Source: Nitrospira sp. (GTDB lineage: Bacteria; Nitrospirota; Nitrospiria; Nitrospirales; Nitrospiraceae). Taken from it: DNA of 64,000 bases. Below are positions 36,303-44,302 of the stretch, piece by piece; position 1 is the first letter of the stretch, and the number at the start of each line of letters is the position of its first letter. A program made the position numbers and the translations under genes. The notes beneath the pieces are model-generated. The model was not told where the DNA came from and made no database searches. It was given only the letters and a program-made list of their open reading frames with translations. The stretch is from assembly GCA_035968315.1 (NCBI GenBank), contig JAVYIN010000002.1:1-64000 (forward strand), written 5' to 3'.

Positions 36303-37328
36303 CTATCGTTGGCTGAGCTTGTGAACCATGTCGATGGTGGCGGCAACATGATCGAGCGGGGTGCCCGGCAGAATGCCGTGCCCCAAGTTGAAGATGTGTC
36401 CCGGCCGGTTCCCGGCCCGCCGCAAAATATCCTCCACCCGCCGCTCGATTTCAGACAGCGGCGCGAAGAGCACGAGCGGATCCAAATTGCCTTGCACGGC
36501 GCGGTCATGACCGACCATGGCCCAGCCTTCATCCAAATGCACCCGCCAATCGAGACCGATGACATCCCCGCCAGCCTCGCGCATCTGCCGGAGAATGGCG
36601 GTCGTCCCGGTGCCGAAATGAATCAGCGGCACGCCTTCGTGCTTCAGCCCGTCGAAAATGAGCTGCACGTGGGGTTTCACATACTCGGCATAATCGCCGG
36701 CGGACAGGCAGCCGACCCAGCTATCGAACAATTGCACGGCCTGCGCCCCCGCCTTGATCTGCCGGCGCAAATAGCCGGTGATCACGCGGGCGAACTTGTC
36801 CATCAGCTTGTGCCACGCCGCCGGATCTCCATACATCATCTGCTTCGCATGCTGATAGTTCCGGGAGCTCCCGCCTTCGATGGCATAACTCGCCAGCGTA
36901 AACGGCGCGCCGGCAAATCCGATGAGCGGCACGCGGCCATTCAGCATGCGGCGCGTCTGCCTGATGGCTTCACAGACATAGTCCAGCTCGTCGCCCTCGA
37001 CGACCTTGAGGCGGTCCACGGCGGCGCGGTCACGCACCGGGTTATGGATGACCGGGCCTTCGCCTTCGGCAAACTCCAGACTCAATCCCATGGGCTCCAA
37101 CGGCAGAAGAATATCGGCGAAAATGATGGCCGCATCGAGCGGGAAGCGGTCGATCGGCTGCATCGTGACTTGCGCGGCCAATTCCGGCGTCTTGCACAGC
37201 TCGAGAATCGAATGCTTGGCCCGCAAGGCACGGTATTCCGACATGTACCGGCCAGCCTGGCGCATGAACCAGACCGGCGTGCAATCCACCGGTTCGCGCC
37301 GGCACGCTTTGAGAAATCGATCATTCAT
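36303..37328 (-). CDS. hemE: Uroporphyrinogen decarboxylase
   Basis: A 341-residue enzyme forming coproporphyrinogen III. Signature segments are PVWFMRQAGRYMSEYRALR near the N-terminus, and GFAGAPFTLASYAIEGG in the middle. Others are FDSWVGCLSAGDY and NLGHGILPGTPLD. It leads the hemE-hemH-hemG set on the minus strand. The ribosome site is weak. A divergent desaturase gene starts 362 bases away. Confidence 0.95.
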   Translation of the reverse strand: MNDRFLKACRREPVDCTPVWFMRQAGRYMSEYRALRAKHSILELCKTPELAAQVTMQPIDRFPLDAAIIFADILLPLEPMGLSLEFAEGEGPVIHNPVRDRAAVDRLKVVEGDELDYVCEAIRQTRRMLNGRVPLIGFAGAPFTLASYAIEGGSSRNYQHAKQMMYGDPAAWHKLMDKFARVITGYLRRQIKAGAQAVQLFDSWVGCLSAGDYAEYVKPHVQLIFDGLKHEGVPLIHFGTGTTAILRQMREAGGDVIGLDWRVHLDEGWAMVGHDRAVQGNLDPLVLFAPLSEIERRVEDILRRAGNRPGHIFNLGHGILPGTPLDHVAATIDMVHKLSQR

Positions 37329-37484
37329 AGTGCGCGCATTCTAAGGAGGCCACCGCGGAGCTGTCAAATGCGCGGCTCGCCGCAGGGGCGGCATCCGCGA
37401 GGCCGGAAAAGTCCCGCAAAAGGTGGACAGGCCGGACGGTTCCCGTACAATACAAGAGCCTCTCAAAAAAGCGCGCGGCCGCTG

Positions 37485-37513
37485 TTTCACTTTTCCCATC
37501 AGGCATGTATAAT
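37485..37513 (+). promoter_or_regulatory. Likely promoter of the desaturase gene
   Basis: An extended -10 (TGTATAAT, core 37508-37513) lies 17 bases after TTTCAC (37485-37490). It sits in the 362-bp gap between hemE and the desaturase gene, and would give a leader of about 170 bases. That long leader could be regulatory. A 58-codon frame inside it has no ribosome site. The hemE promoter was not identified. The rest of 37329-37690 shows no gene. Confidence 0.5.
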
Positions 37514-37690
37514 ACGGCCTCACTATCACGCTGGATCCTCGATGAACGAGAGCCGGAGTCCAGCAACTGCGGCCTGCCTGACGCTGATTTTCCCTAGTGC
37601 CGCGATCGTGCCTAGCTCAATCGGGAGACCGGCCTACTCTTCTTTCCTGGGAGCCCCTGCCGTGTCGATCCCTGACCTGGAGGTAACGGA

Positions 37691-38665
37691 ATGTCCGACG
37701 TGCGCCCCCTGCCATTGACCCGCATGCAGGAAGTCCGGATTACGATTCTGCGCTGGTTTGATTCCTGGGCCGGGCTTGATCAGATGAAGGTCGAAGGCCC
37801 GCCGAAGATGGACTGGATCCGCGCCATTCCTCTCATCGCCGTCCATCTGATGTGCCTTGGGGCCATCTGGGTGGGATGGAGCTGGACCGCCGTCGGTGTC
37901 GCGATCGCCTTTTACTACGCGCGCATGTTCGCCATCACCGGCTGGTATCACCGCTATTTCTCCCATCGCACGTTCAAGACCTCCCGCGCAGTTCAATTTG
38001 CCTTTGCCGTGCTGGGCAGCTCCTGCGCCCAACGCGGGCCGATCTGGTGGGCCGGTCATCACCGCCACCATCACATTGCCTCCGATACGCCGGACGATGT
38101 GCATTCGCCACGACAAGGCGGGTTCCTCTGGTCGCATATCGGATGGTTTACCTCCCAGACTCACTTTGCGCCGCGGCTCAAGAGCATTCAAGACTTCGCC
38201 AAATATCCGGAGCTGTGCTTTCTCGACCGGTTCGATACCCTCGTCCCCACCATCGCCGGATTCGGCATGTTCGGGCTGGGAAAGCTCCTGGAGGCCTATG
38301 CGCCGGAACTGGGCACCAATGGTCCGCAGATGCTGATCTGGGGATTCTTCATTTCCACCGTCGCCTTGCTTCACGGCACCTGCACCATCAATTCCCTGTC
38401 GCATGTCTACGGCTCACAGCGCTACGTCACCGGCGACGACAGCCGCAACAATTTCATCCTCGCGCTCATCACCATGGGCGAAGGCTGGCACAACAACCAC
38501 CACTACTATCCCGCTTCAACCAGGCAGGGATTCTACTGGTGGGAAGTGGACATGTCGTATTACTGCTTGAAGCTGATGGAGAAGGTCGGACTCGTCTGGG
38601 ACATTCGTGACGTGCCGGATTACGTGCGGGACGGCAAGACCAAAGCGGAAGCCATCGCCGTCTAA
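37691..38665 (+). CDS. Membrane acyl (delta-9 type) fatty acid desaturase
   Basis: A 324-residue integral-membrane di-iron desaturase. The three histidine boxes are HRYFSH (near residue 93), HHRHHH (near 127) and HNNHH (near 262). Hydrophobic segments lie between them. This is the acyl-CoA/acyl-lipid delta-9 type. The head group carrying the acyl chain cannot be told. It should keep membrane lipids fluid. Repeat B starts 23 bases after the stop. Confidence 0.92.
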   Translation: MSDVRPLPLTRMQEVRITILRWFDSWAGLDQMKVEGPPKMDWIRAIPLIAVHLMCLGAIWVGWSWTAVGVAIAFYYARMFAITGWYHRYFSHRTFKTSRAVQFAFAVLGSSCAQRGPIWWAGHHRHHHIASDTPDDVHSPRQGGFLWSHIGWFTSQTHFAPRLKSIQDFAKYPELCFLDRFDTLVPTIAGFGMFGLGKLLEAYAPELGTNGPQMLIWGFFISTVALLHGTCTINSLSHVYGSQRYVTGDDSRNNFILALITMGEGWHNNHHYYPASTRQGFYWWEVDMSYYCLKLMEKVGLVWDIRDVPDYVRDGKTKAEAIAV

Positions 38666-38688
38666 CGGCTGGCGATTCTGATCGAGCC

Positions 38689-38855
38689 CAGGATGCTCAA
38701 AATGGCCACGGTTCTCACCCTCCCAACCCCGGCGCGCCGAAGCGCGCCGTTCCGCGGGCAAGGCCGCAGCTCGGGACTCCCCCTCGTTTCACCTTTCACG
38801 CCTCACGTTTCACGATTCCTGAGAACGCCGCTGGCGGACTTTTTTCAGCACCCTG
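38689..38855 (-). repeat. Stop-codon-abutting inverted-repeat element, copy B
   Basis: A 167-bp copy between convergent genes. The left end is CAGGATGCTCAAAATGGCC. The right end on the minus strand is CAGGGTGCTGAAAAAAGTCC. The right end touches the TAG of the gene at 38856 with no gap. It shares GAGAACGCCGCTGGCGGAC with copy A. Its middle is longer and contains TTTCAC/TCAC-rich direct repeats near 38790-38820 not seen in the other copies. Confidence 0.7.
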
Positions 38856-39323
38856 CTACACCCACTCAGAGTCTTCGCGTGCAGGTTTCGCCGTCACCTG
38901 CCCCGCTAACGAGGCTCGGATCCGCTGACTCTGGCGGTCCAATTCGGCCAGCCGCTCTCCCGTGACAATCCACGCATCCGCCGGATCGAGCTCGATGCGA
39001 TAGTGATTCTTTCTGACAGAAAACCACTCGATGTAGGGGTGCGGTGTCAGATTGGGATGGGGATCGAACGACATTAGATTCACATCCCCCAGCTGCGGAT
39101 TTTCCATATCGCCGATCACCTGCCCGGCCAGATCCTCATCCTCGAAACGGCTGTTGCGAAACTGAATGAGCGTGCCGGCAATCTCGCCCTTGAAGTTTCC
39201 GCGCAGGTACACATCGACCGGCCCAATGGCGGCAAACGTGATCGTTCCCACCACCGTGCCCTCCACCCGATTGTCCAAGAACCCTTCCTGTACCCAACGC
39301 CCATTGCCAAACTTTTGCGCCAT
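38856..39323 (-). CDS. Hypothetical beta-rich protein
   Basis: A 155-residue protein starting MAQKFGNGRWVQEGFLDNRV, with a repetitive G/V-rich pattern (VVGTITFAAIGPVDVYLRG, GTLIQFRNSRFED) suggesting a beta structure. A second half contains FDPHPNLTPHPYIEWFSV and RIELDPADAWIVTGERLAEL. I recall similar proteins in several environmental phyla but no named function. The ATG at 39321-39323 has GGAGG 8 bases upstream. It follows the DMT transporter gene by 16 bases. Confidence 0.75.
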   Translation of the reverse strand: MAQKFGNGRWVQEGFLDNRVEGTVVGTITFAAIGPVDVYLRGNFKGEIAGTLIQFRNSRFEDEDLAGQVIGDMENPQLGDVNLMSFDPHPNLTPHPYIEWFSVRKNHYRIELDPADAWIVTGERLAELDRQSQRIRASLAGQVTAKPAREDSEWV

Positions 39324-39339
39324 GTGACTCGCCTCCACA

Positions 39340-40212
39340 TTATGATGAAGCGGCTGAAACCTGCACTGCCCGCTCCGGTTCGTTCCGGCTTGACTCCAAC
39401 GACCCGACGATGACGCCGGTTAAAATCAGCCCGCTTCCGACCCACCCCTGCCAGTCCAGCGATTCACCGAGAAAATACCACGACAGCCAGGCGGCATAGG
39501 CCGGCTCCAGGGCAAAGAGCAACGCGACTTGTTGCGCGGGGATCAACTGCTGCGCCCACATCTGTATGGCGAATGCGAGGGTTGCCAGGCCGCCCGTGAC
39601 CGCGAGCCCGATGAAAAGCACCATCGTCGGGGCAAAGGCGCTGACCGGAGGCTGCTCCCACACCGTCGCCAACAGCATCAGCCCCGACATGGCAACCAGC
39701 TGCCACACGAACAACGAGGTGGCATCCACCTCGCGGGTAAACCGTTCAAGACAGGCAATATGCGCGGCAAAGGCCAGCGCGCACCCGAGCGTCAGCATAT
39801 CGCCAAGATTCAAGACCGCCGTCGGCCGCACCAAACACCACAGCCCTGCCGTCGCAATCGCGGTGGCCAGCCAGGAACGCATCCCGAACCGGCGCAGAAT
39901 CAACGGCACAAACACTACATATAAAGTCGTGATAAACGCGGAGTTCGAGGCGCTCGTGTAGCGCAATCCCACCGTCTGGAGCACATACCCGAGAAACAAC
40001 CAGCCGGTCGCAATCGCACTAGCCCGCAGCACCGCCCGGTCGCATGACAGACGCCGGGCCATCAGCAGCACACAGATCCCTACCAATGCCGCGCCTAAGA
40101 GAAAGCGTAGAAACAAGAAGGAGAGCGGAGGGATTTGCTCAAGCACCGCCTTGGTGGCAGGAAACGTCGCACCCCAGATGAGGGTGGTAAGCAACAGCGC
40201 AAGTCGTGGCAT
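39340..40212 (-). CDS. EamA/DMT-family transporter
   Basis: A 290-residue drug/metabolite transporter with ten hydrophobic segments and two EamA repeats. The first repeat begins LLLTTLIWGATFPATKAVLEQ. The second ends with PAYAAWLSWYFLGESLDWQGWVGSGLILTG, a typical EamA tail. The substrate is unknown. The ATG is at 40210-40212. It is probably co-transcribed with the downstream hypothetical gene. Confidence 0.88.
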   Translation of the reverse strand: MPRLALLLTTLIWGATFPATKAVLEQIPPLSFLFLRFLLGAALVGICVLLMARRLSCDRAVLRASAIATGWLFLGYVLQTVGLRYTSASNSAFITTLYVVFVPLILRRFGMRSWLATAIATAGLWCLVRPTAVLNLGDMLTLGCALAFAAHIACLERFTREVDATSLFVWQLVAMSGLMLLATVWEQPPVSAFAPTMVLFIGLAVTGGLATLAFAIQMWAQQLIPAQQVALLFALEPAYAAWLSWYFLGESLDWQGWVGSGLILTGVIVGSLESSRNEPERAVQVSAASS

Positions 40213-40329
40213 AGAATGGAGGATGCGTAACCGGTGAAGAGTGTTCAGCGCTGTGCAGGGGAACTGGATCCCGAAGGACCGTCACATATCCCGCCCACTC
40301 GTTACGCGTCACCCATCACTTATCACAAA

Positions 40330-40533
40330 TTAGGGCTTGCACAACGTGCAGCGGCGCTGGAAGGTCGTCCCGGCCTGTTCCATCGCCCTGAGCGCGCGCT
40401 CCTTATCGGGATAATCGAACCATCCTCCCTCCCAGAAATCACTGTGAGAGACGTTCGAGGGCACTTCCGAGCAGCGATCCTTGTGCAGCGTCACCCGGTC
40501 GATGGATCGGGCGATATGAACCCAGTACGTCAT
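40330..40533 (-). CDS. Small hypothetical protein, HxC/CxxC type
   Basis: A 67-residue protein: MTYWVHIARSIDRVTLHKDR, then GGWFDYPDKERALRAMEQAG, ending RCTLCKP. The Cys and His pattern (HKDRC ... RRCTLC) suggests a small metal-binding module. Comparable short proteins occur in many bacteria, with no assigned role. The start at 40531-40533 is chosen on protein pattern. There is no good ribosome site. A TTG three codons upstream is the alternative. Confidence 0.6.
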   Translation of the reverse strand: MTYWVHIARSIDRVTLHKDRCSEVPSNVSHSDFWEGGWFDYPDKERALRAMEQAGTTFQRRCTLCKP

Positions 40534-40627
40534 GAAAGCCAATCAGAGAGTAAGAGGTGTGAGGATGGGGCAGGCCGTAACGGCGATCACCCGGCTGCGC
40601 CCCATCCCGTGACTGATGGCGCGGAGG

Positions 40628-40804
40628 TTAGGGAACGAGCTGCCATTCGTCCTTTTCGATGAACACCTTGACGCCGGTCTCCAGCTTCTTTACATCGTCC
40701 TTGTCGAAGAGCCGCATGTATCGCTCGATCCGATCCTCGTCATCGATCCGCTCTTCCTGCATGACCCCGTTGTTGCCTTTGTACTTCCGAATCAACACTG
40801 ACAT
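40628..40804 (-). CDS. Small hypothetical protein
   Basis: A 58-residue basic-acidic protein (MSVLIRKYKGNNGVMQEERI ... KVFIEKDEWQLVP), without cysteine or membrane segments. A strong ribosome site (GAGGAGG) precedes the ATG at 40802-40804, so it is likely expressed. No family is recognised. Confidence 0.65.
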   Translation of the reverse strand: MSVLIRKYKGNNGVMQEERIDDEDRIERYMRLFDKDDVKKLETGVKVFIEKDEWQLVP

Positions 40805-40961
40805 CGACAGCCTCCTCTGATTCACACTGGCGGTTCAACTATATGGTTATGCTACAATAAGGCAAAGTTTATCGGCCGGTCAAGAGCGCGTTCGGCACAC
40901 ACGTTGGCCGTCGCGCCGGACAGACCGGCTGTTTGAATGGGAAGAGAAAGGGGCTGCGGCC

Positions 40962-41282
40962 ATGCCTGTGTACGAATACCGTTGCGGAAAATGCGAGAAA
41001 TCGTTCGAAGCCACCCAGTCCCTCCATGCGCGGGCGGAAGATACCGAATGTCCGTTCTGCCATGCCCAAGAAGCCACGCGGCTGCTCTCCGCCTTTGCCT
41101 CGACGATCAAAGGAGACCATAAACCGGGCTTTGCCGAACTCAAAGCCAAGTCCATGATCAACGAACGCATGGATAAGTTCGCCAAACTCCCTCCGCTCAA
41201 CGCCAAACGCAACGTGCCCCAGCCCAACACCTCCTCCGACTCAAACCCCATCACTGGCGCTGGCCCAGACGCTGGAATGTAA
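40962..41282 (+). CDS. FmdB-family zinc-ribbon protein
   Basis: A 106-residue protein. The N-terminal FmdB-type zinc ribbon has CGKC near residues 8-11 and CPFC near residues 30-33 (MPVYEYRCGKC ... ECPFC). A polar tail follows. The family occurs with diverse regulation or chaperone-like roles. It precedes the PstS-like gene by 62 bases. Confidence 0.85.
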   Translation: MPVYEYRCGKCEKSFEATQSLHARAEDTECPFCHAQEATRLLSAFASTIKGDHKPGFAELKAKSMINERMDKFAKLPPLNAKRNVPQPNTSSDSNPITGAGPDAGM

Positions 41283-41344
41283 CCGATGCGCCCAGACTCG
41301 CTGTCCCCGCTTTTCTGGAACCCGCTCAGAAGAAAGGATGTGGC

Positions 41345-42166
41345 ATGATCGCCAGACTGCTGCTCGCATGTGGAATCGTCCTCATGGGCGTGGTGGCCGC
41401 CCCCCCGTCGCCACAGGCGGAGGTGTCAGGCAGTCTCGTCATCGCCGGAAACGGCCCGGAGCTCACGACCCTGGAAGCCCTGGCGCACGCCTTTGAAAAA
41501 GCCAATCCCCGCGCCTATATCGATCTGCTGTGGGAGGATCATTCCAAACCGCTCGATCTTGTCAAATCCGGCCAAGCCCAAATCGCTATCACTGGCGCGG
41601 AAGATCCCGCCTTGACCGCCACCCAGATCGGCTGGGACGGCATCGGCATCCTGGTACACTTGTCCAACTTCACGAAAGAACTGACCAAACAGCAGGTGGC
41701 GGACATTTTCTCGGGCACCGTCAAAGAATGGTCGGATCTCGGCGGCCCGGACACCAAAATCCTCCTCATCACTCGCCCTCGCAACCAAAACATCCGAGAG
41801 GCGTTTGAAGCGCAGCTCGGCATCGCCGGAAAAATTCCCGACTCCGCCAAACTCATTGGCGGGGACGAAAAGGTCGTCAAAACCGTGGTGGGCACATTGC
41901 CGCCCCTCTCCGCCGTCGCCTATATTTCCATGAGCACCGGCTTGTCCGTCGTGTCCACCGGCGTCGCTGTCCGCCTGCTGCCGGTGGATAAAGTCGAGCC
42001 CCAGGCGCCGACCGTCAGAGACGGGCGGTATCCGCTCCGCCGGCCCATTCTGATGCTCTCGAAAAAAGAACCAAATCCGCTGATCGACGCCTTTGCCCAG
42101 TTCGCCCTGTCGCCCCCCGGACAAGCCATCATCGCTGAAACCTATATTCCCATGCCCGGTCAGTAG
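41345..42166 (+). CDS. PstS-like phosphate-type substrate-binding protein
   Basis: A 273-residue exported binding protein. A signal peptide (to about residue 24) is followed by LVIAGNGPELTTLEALAHAF and the segment TKQQVADIFSGTVKEWSDLGG. This latter segment is typical of PstS-family proteins. The C-terminus ends with FALSPPGQAIIAETYIPM. No pstCAB or phoU genes are here. It may be an orphan receptor or phosphate sensor. AAGGA precedes the ATG. The next gene starts 22 bases later. Confidence 0.85.
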   Translation: MIARLLLACGIVLMGVVAAPPSPQAEVSGSLVIAGNGPELTTLEALAHAFEKANPRAYIDLLWEDHSKPLDLVKSGQAQIAITGAEDPALTATQIGWDGIGILVHLSNFTKELTKQQVADIFSGTVKEWSDLGGPDTKILLITRPRNQNIREAFEAQLGIAGKIPDSAKLIGGDEKVVKTVVGTLPPLSAVAYISMSTGLSVVSTGVAVRLLPVDKVEPQAPTVRDGRYPLRRPILMLSKKEPNPLIDAFAQFALSPPGQAIIAETYIPMPGQ

Positions 42167-42188
42167 CCCCTTATCGAAGGAGGTCATC

Positions 42189-42644
42189 ATGCGTGCCGTT
42201 CGGTCATTCGCTCTTCTCGCTTCACTCCTCGCGTTCCCTCTCATGGCCATCACCGTACAGGCCGAAGAGTCTGTCGGCGCCATCGTGGAAGGGGCCGGCT
42301 TCACCCTCTATGACATGGAGTCGATCAAAGGATCGGGCTCCGCCAAAGTTGAGCAAGATCCCGTCTGTGACCGGAGCAAACGGCCCAAGATCTTCAAGGT
42401 CGAACCGGATGAAGCCAAGCCCGGCCAAAAAGTTACGATCAAAGGCGAGAATTTCGGAGCCAAAGAATGCTTCCACGGGGTGGCCTTCAGCGCGGCGGGG
42501 CCGGCCAAAATCGAGTACACCTTCGTCAACGACACAACGATTGAGGCCACGGTCCCCGATGTGAAAGCAGGCATGTCGTTCATCGACGTCGTCGCCGGCG
42601 GCGGCAACGCCCGCTCAAAGGGATTTCTCGTCCAAGCCAAGTAG
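42189..42644 (+). CDS. Exported IPT/TIG-domain protein
   Basis: A 151-residue protein with a signal peptide (cut near VQA). A single IPT/TIG immunoglobulin-like domain follows: PKIFKVEPDEAKPGQKVTIK, GENFG, and NDTTIEATVPDVKAG. Two cysteines (in DPVCDR and KECFHG) could form a disulfide. It has a strong ribosome site (AAGGAGG). It lies 22 bases after the PstS-like gene, so the two may share an operon and act together in the periplasm. The function is unknown. Confidence 0.8.
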   Translation: MRAVRSFALLASLLAFPLMAITVQAEESVGAIVEGAGFTLYDMESIKGSGSAKVEQDPVCDRSKRPKIFKVEPDEAKPGQKVTIKGENFGAKECFHGVAFSAAGPAKIEYTFVNDTTIEATVPDVKAGMSFIDVVAGGGNARSKGFLVQAK

Positions 42645-42826
42645 CGAAAATCTACCGGTCTCCATGCCGAGGAGCAGCCTTGCGCCACTCCTCGGCCCTC
42701 CACCAGTCAACCCCTTTTCAGGCCGCCAATCCCTCGACAGGACTTTTGAGTCTATGCTAGGTTACGCGCTCCCTTGCGCCGGATTGACCCTGTGCGAGGT
42801 TGGTTGTGGCCCAGGCCAGCACACTC

Positions 42827-44245
42827 ATGTTTAAGAAAATTCTCATTGCCAATCGCGGCGAAATCGCCATGCGCATCATCCGCGCCTGCCGCGAGCTGGA
42901 TATTGCGACCGCCGCGATCTATTCCGAGGCCGACTCGACCGGTATTTATGTGAAAAAGGCCGACGAGGCCTATCTGGTCGGCCCCGGCCCGGTCAAAGGC
43001 TTCCTCGACAAGCAACAGATCGTCGATCTGGCCCTCCGAATCGGCGCAGACGCCATTCACCCCGGTTACGGATTTCTGTCCGAAAACGCCGAGTTCGCCA
43101 AACTGTGCCATGAATCCGGGATCACCTTCATCGGCCCGTCGCCCGAGGCGATCAACGCCATGGGCAGCAAGATCAAGGCACGTGATCTGGCCAAATCCAT
43201 CAATGTCCCGGTCGTGCCCGGCACCGAAGGCGGCGTCACGGATGTGAAGGAGGCCTTGGCCTTTGCCAAGGAGGCCGGCTATCCCGTGATGATCAAGGCC
43301 AGCGCCGGCGGCGGCGGGCGCGGGTTGCGCGTCGTGCGCACGGATGCCGAACTGCGCGAAAACATGGAAGTGGCCTCCCGCGAAGCCCTCGCCGCCTTCG
43401 GCGACGGCGCCGTGTTCCTGGAAAAGTGCGTCGAACGGCCCCATCATATCGAGTTCCAAATCCTCGCCGACAAGCATGGCAATACGATCCACCTGGGCGA
43501 GCGGGACTGCTCGATCCAACGCCGCCATCAAAAGCTGATCGAAATCGCGCCCTCGCTGATCCTGACCCCGCGCCTGCGGGCAGAAATGGGCGAGGCCGCC
43601 ATCAAGATCGCCAAGGCGGTGTCCTACGACAATGCCGGCACTGTCGAGTTCCTGCTGGATCAGGATGGCCGCTACTACTTCATGGAGATGAATCCGCGCA
43701 TTCAGGTGGAACATACGGTGACCGAGCAGATCACCGCCATCGACATCGTGCGCAACCAAATTTCCATCGCCGCCGGCAAACCGCTGGACATTCAACAGTC
43801 GGACGTCACCCTGCAGGGCCATGCCATCCAATGCCGGATCAATGCCGAAGATCCGCGCAATAACTTCCGGCCTTGCACGGGCACGATCACGGCCTACCTC
43901 TCACCGGGCGGCATCGGCGTCCGCATCGACGGCGCGGTCTACAAAGACTATACGGTCTCCCCCTATTACGATGCTTTGCTAGCCAAACTCACGGTGCGCG
44001 GCCGCACCTGGGAAGAAACGGTCAGCCGCATGCGCCGGTCCCTGGGGGAATATGTCTTGCGGGGCGTCAAAACGACGATTCCCTTCATGAGCGCGATCAT
44101 GCAGGATCCCGACTTCCTGGCCGGACGGTTCGATACCTCCTATTTGGACACGCATCCCGATTTGTACAACTATGACGAGCTCGAACAGCCTGAGGACTTA
44201 GTCCTGGCGATTTCCGCGGCCATTGCCGCCTACGAAGGCCTCTAA
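42827..44245 (+). CDS. Biotin carboxylase subunit (pyruvate/2-oxoglutarate carboxylase subunit A)
   Basis: A 472-residue ATP-grasp biotin carboxylase. Hallmarks are KKILIANRGEIAMRIIRAC, HPGYGFLSENAEFA, the glycine-rich ATP loop KASAGGGGRGLR, and EMNPRIQVEHTVTE. It carboxylates the biotin on the partner subunit. The next gene (44303) encodes the carboxyltransferase plus biotin carrier, so this is a two-subunit carboxylase rather than AccC alone. A GTG at 42806 with GAGG 6 bases upstream is an alternative start. Confidence 0.92.
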   Translation: MFKKILIANRGEIAMRIIRACRELDIATAAIYSEADSTGIYVKKADEAYLVGPGPVKGFLDKQQIVDLALRIGADAIHPGYGFLSENAEFAKLCHESGITFIGPSPEAINAMGSKIKARDLAKSINVPVVPGTEGGVTDVKEALAFAKEAGYPVMIKASAGGGGRGLRVVRTDAELRENMEVASREALAAFGDGAVFLEKCVERPHHIEFQILADKHGNTIHLGERDCSIQRRHQKLIEIAPSLILTPRLRAEMGEAAIKIAKAVSYDNAGTVEFLLDQDGRYYFMEMNPRIQVEHTVTEQITAIDIVRNQISIAAGKPLDIQQSDVTLQGHAIQCRINAEDPRNNFRPCTGTITAYLSPGGIGVRIDGAVYKDYTVSPYYDALLAKLTVRGRTWEETVSRMRRSLGEYVLRGVKTTIPFMSAIMQDPDFLAGRFDTSYLDTHPDLYNYDELEQPEDLVLAISAAIAAYEGL

Positions 44246-44302
44246 CCAGCCCTCGCGCGATACCCGAACACGATACCGTTAACCCAAGAGCACGCAACGA
44301 CA

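Noticed and set aside
36309-37718. A 469-codon plus-strand frame opposite hemE
   Set aside because: It mirrors the well-supported hemE gene in antisense and shows the His/Arg/Gln-rich composition of a GC-rich shadow frame.
37542-37718. A 58-codon leader frame upstream of the desaturase
   Set aside because: There is no ribosome site, and it overlaps the desaturase start in another frame without a recognised regulatory motif.
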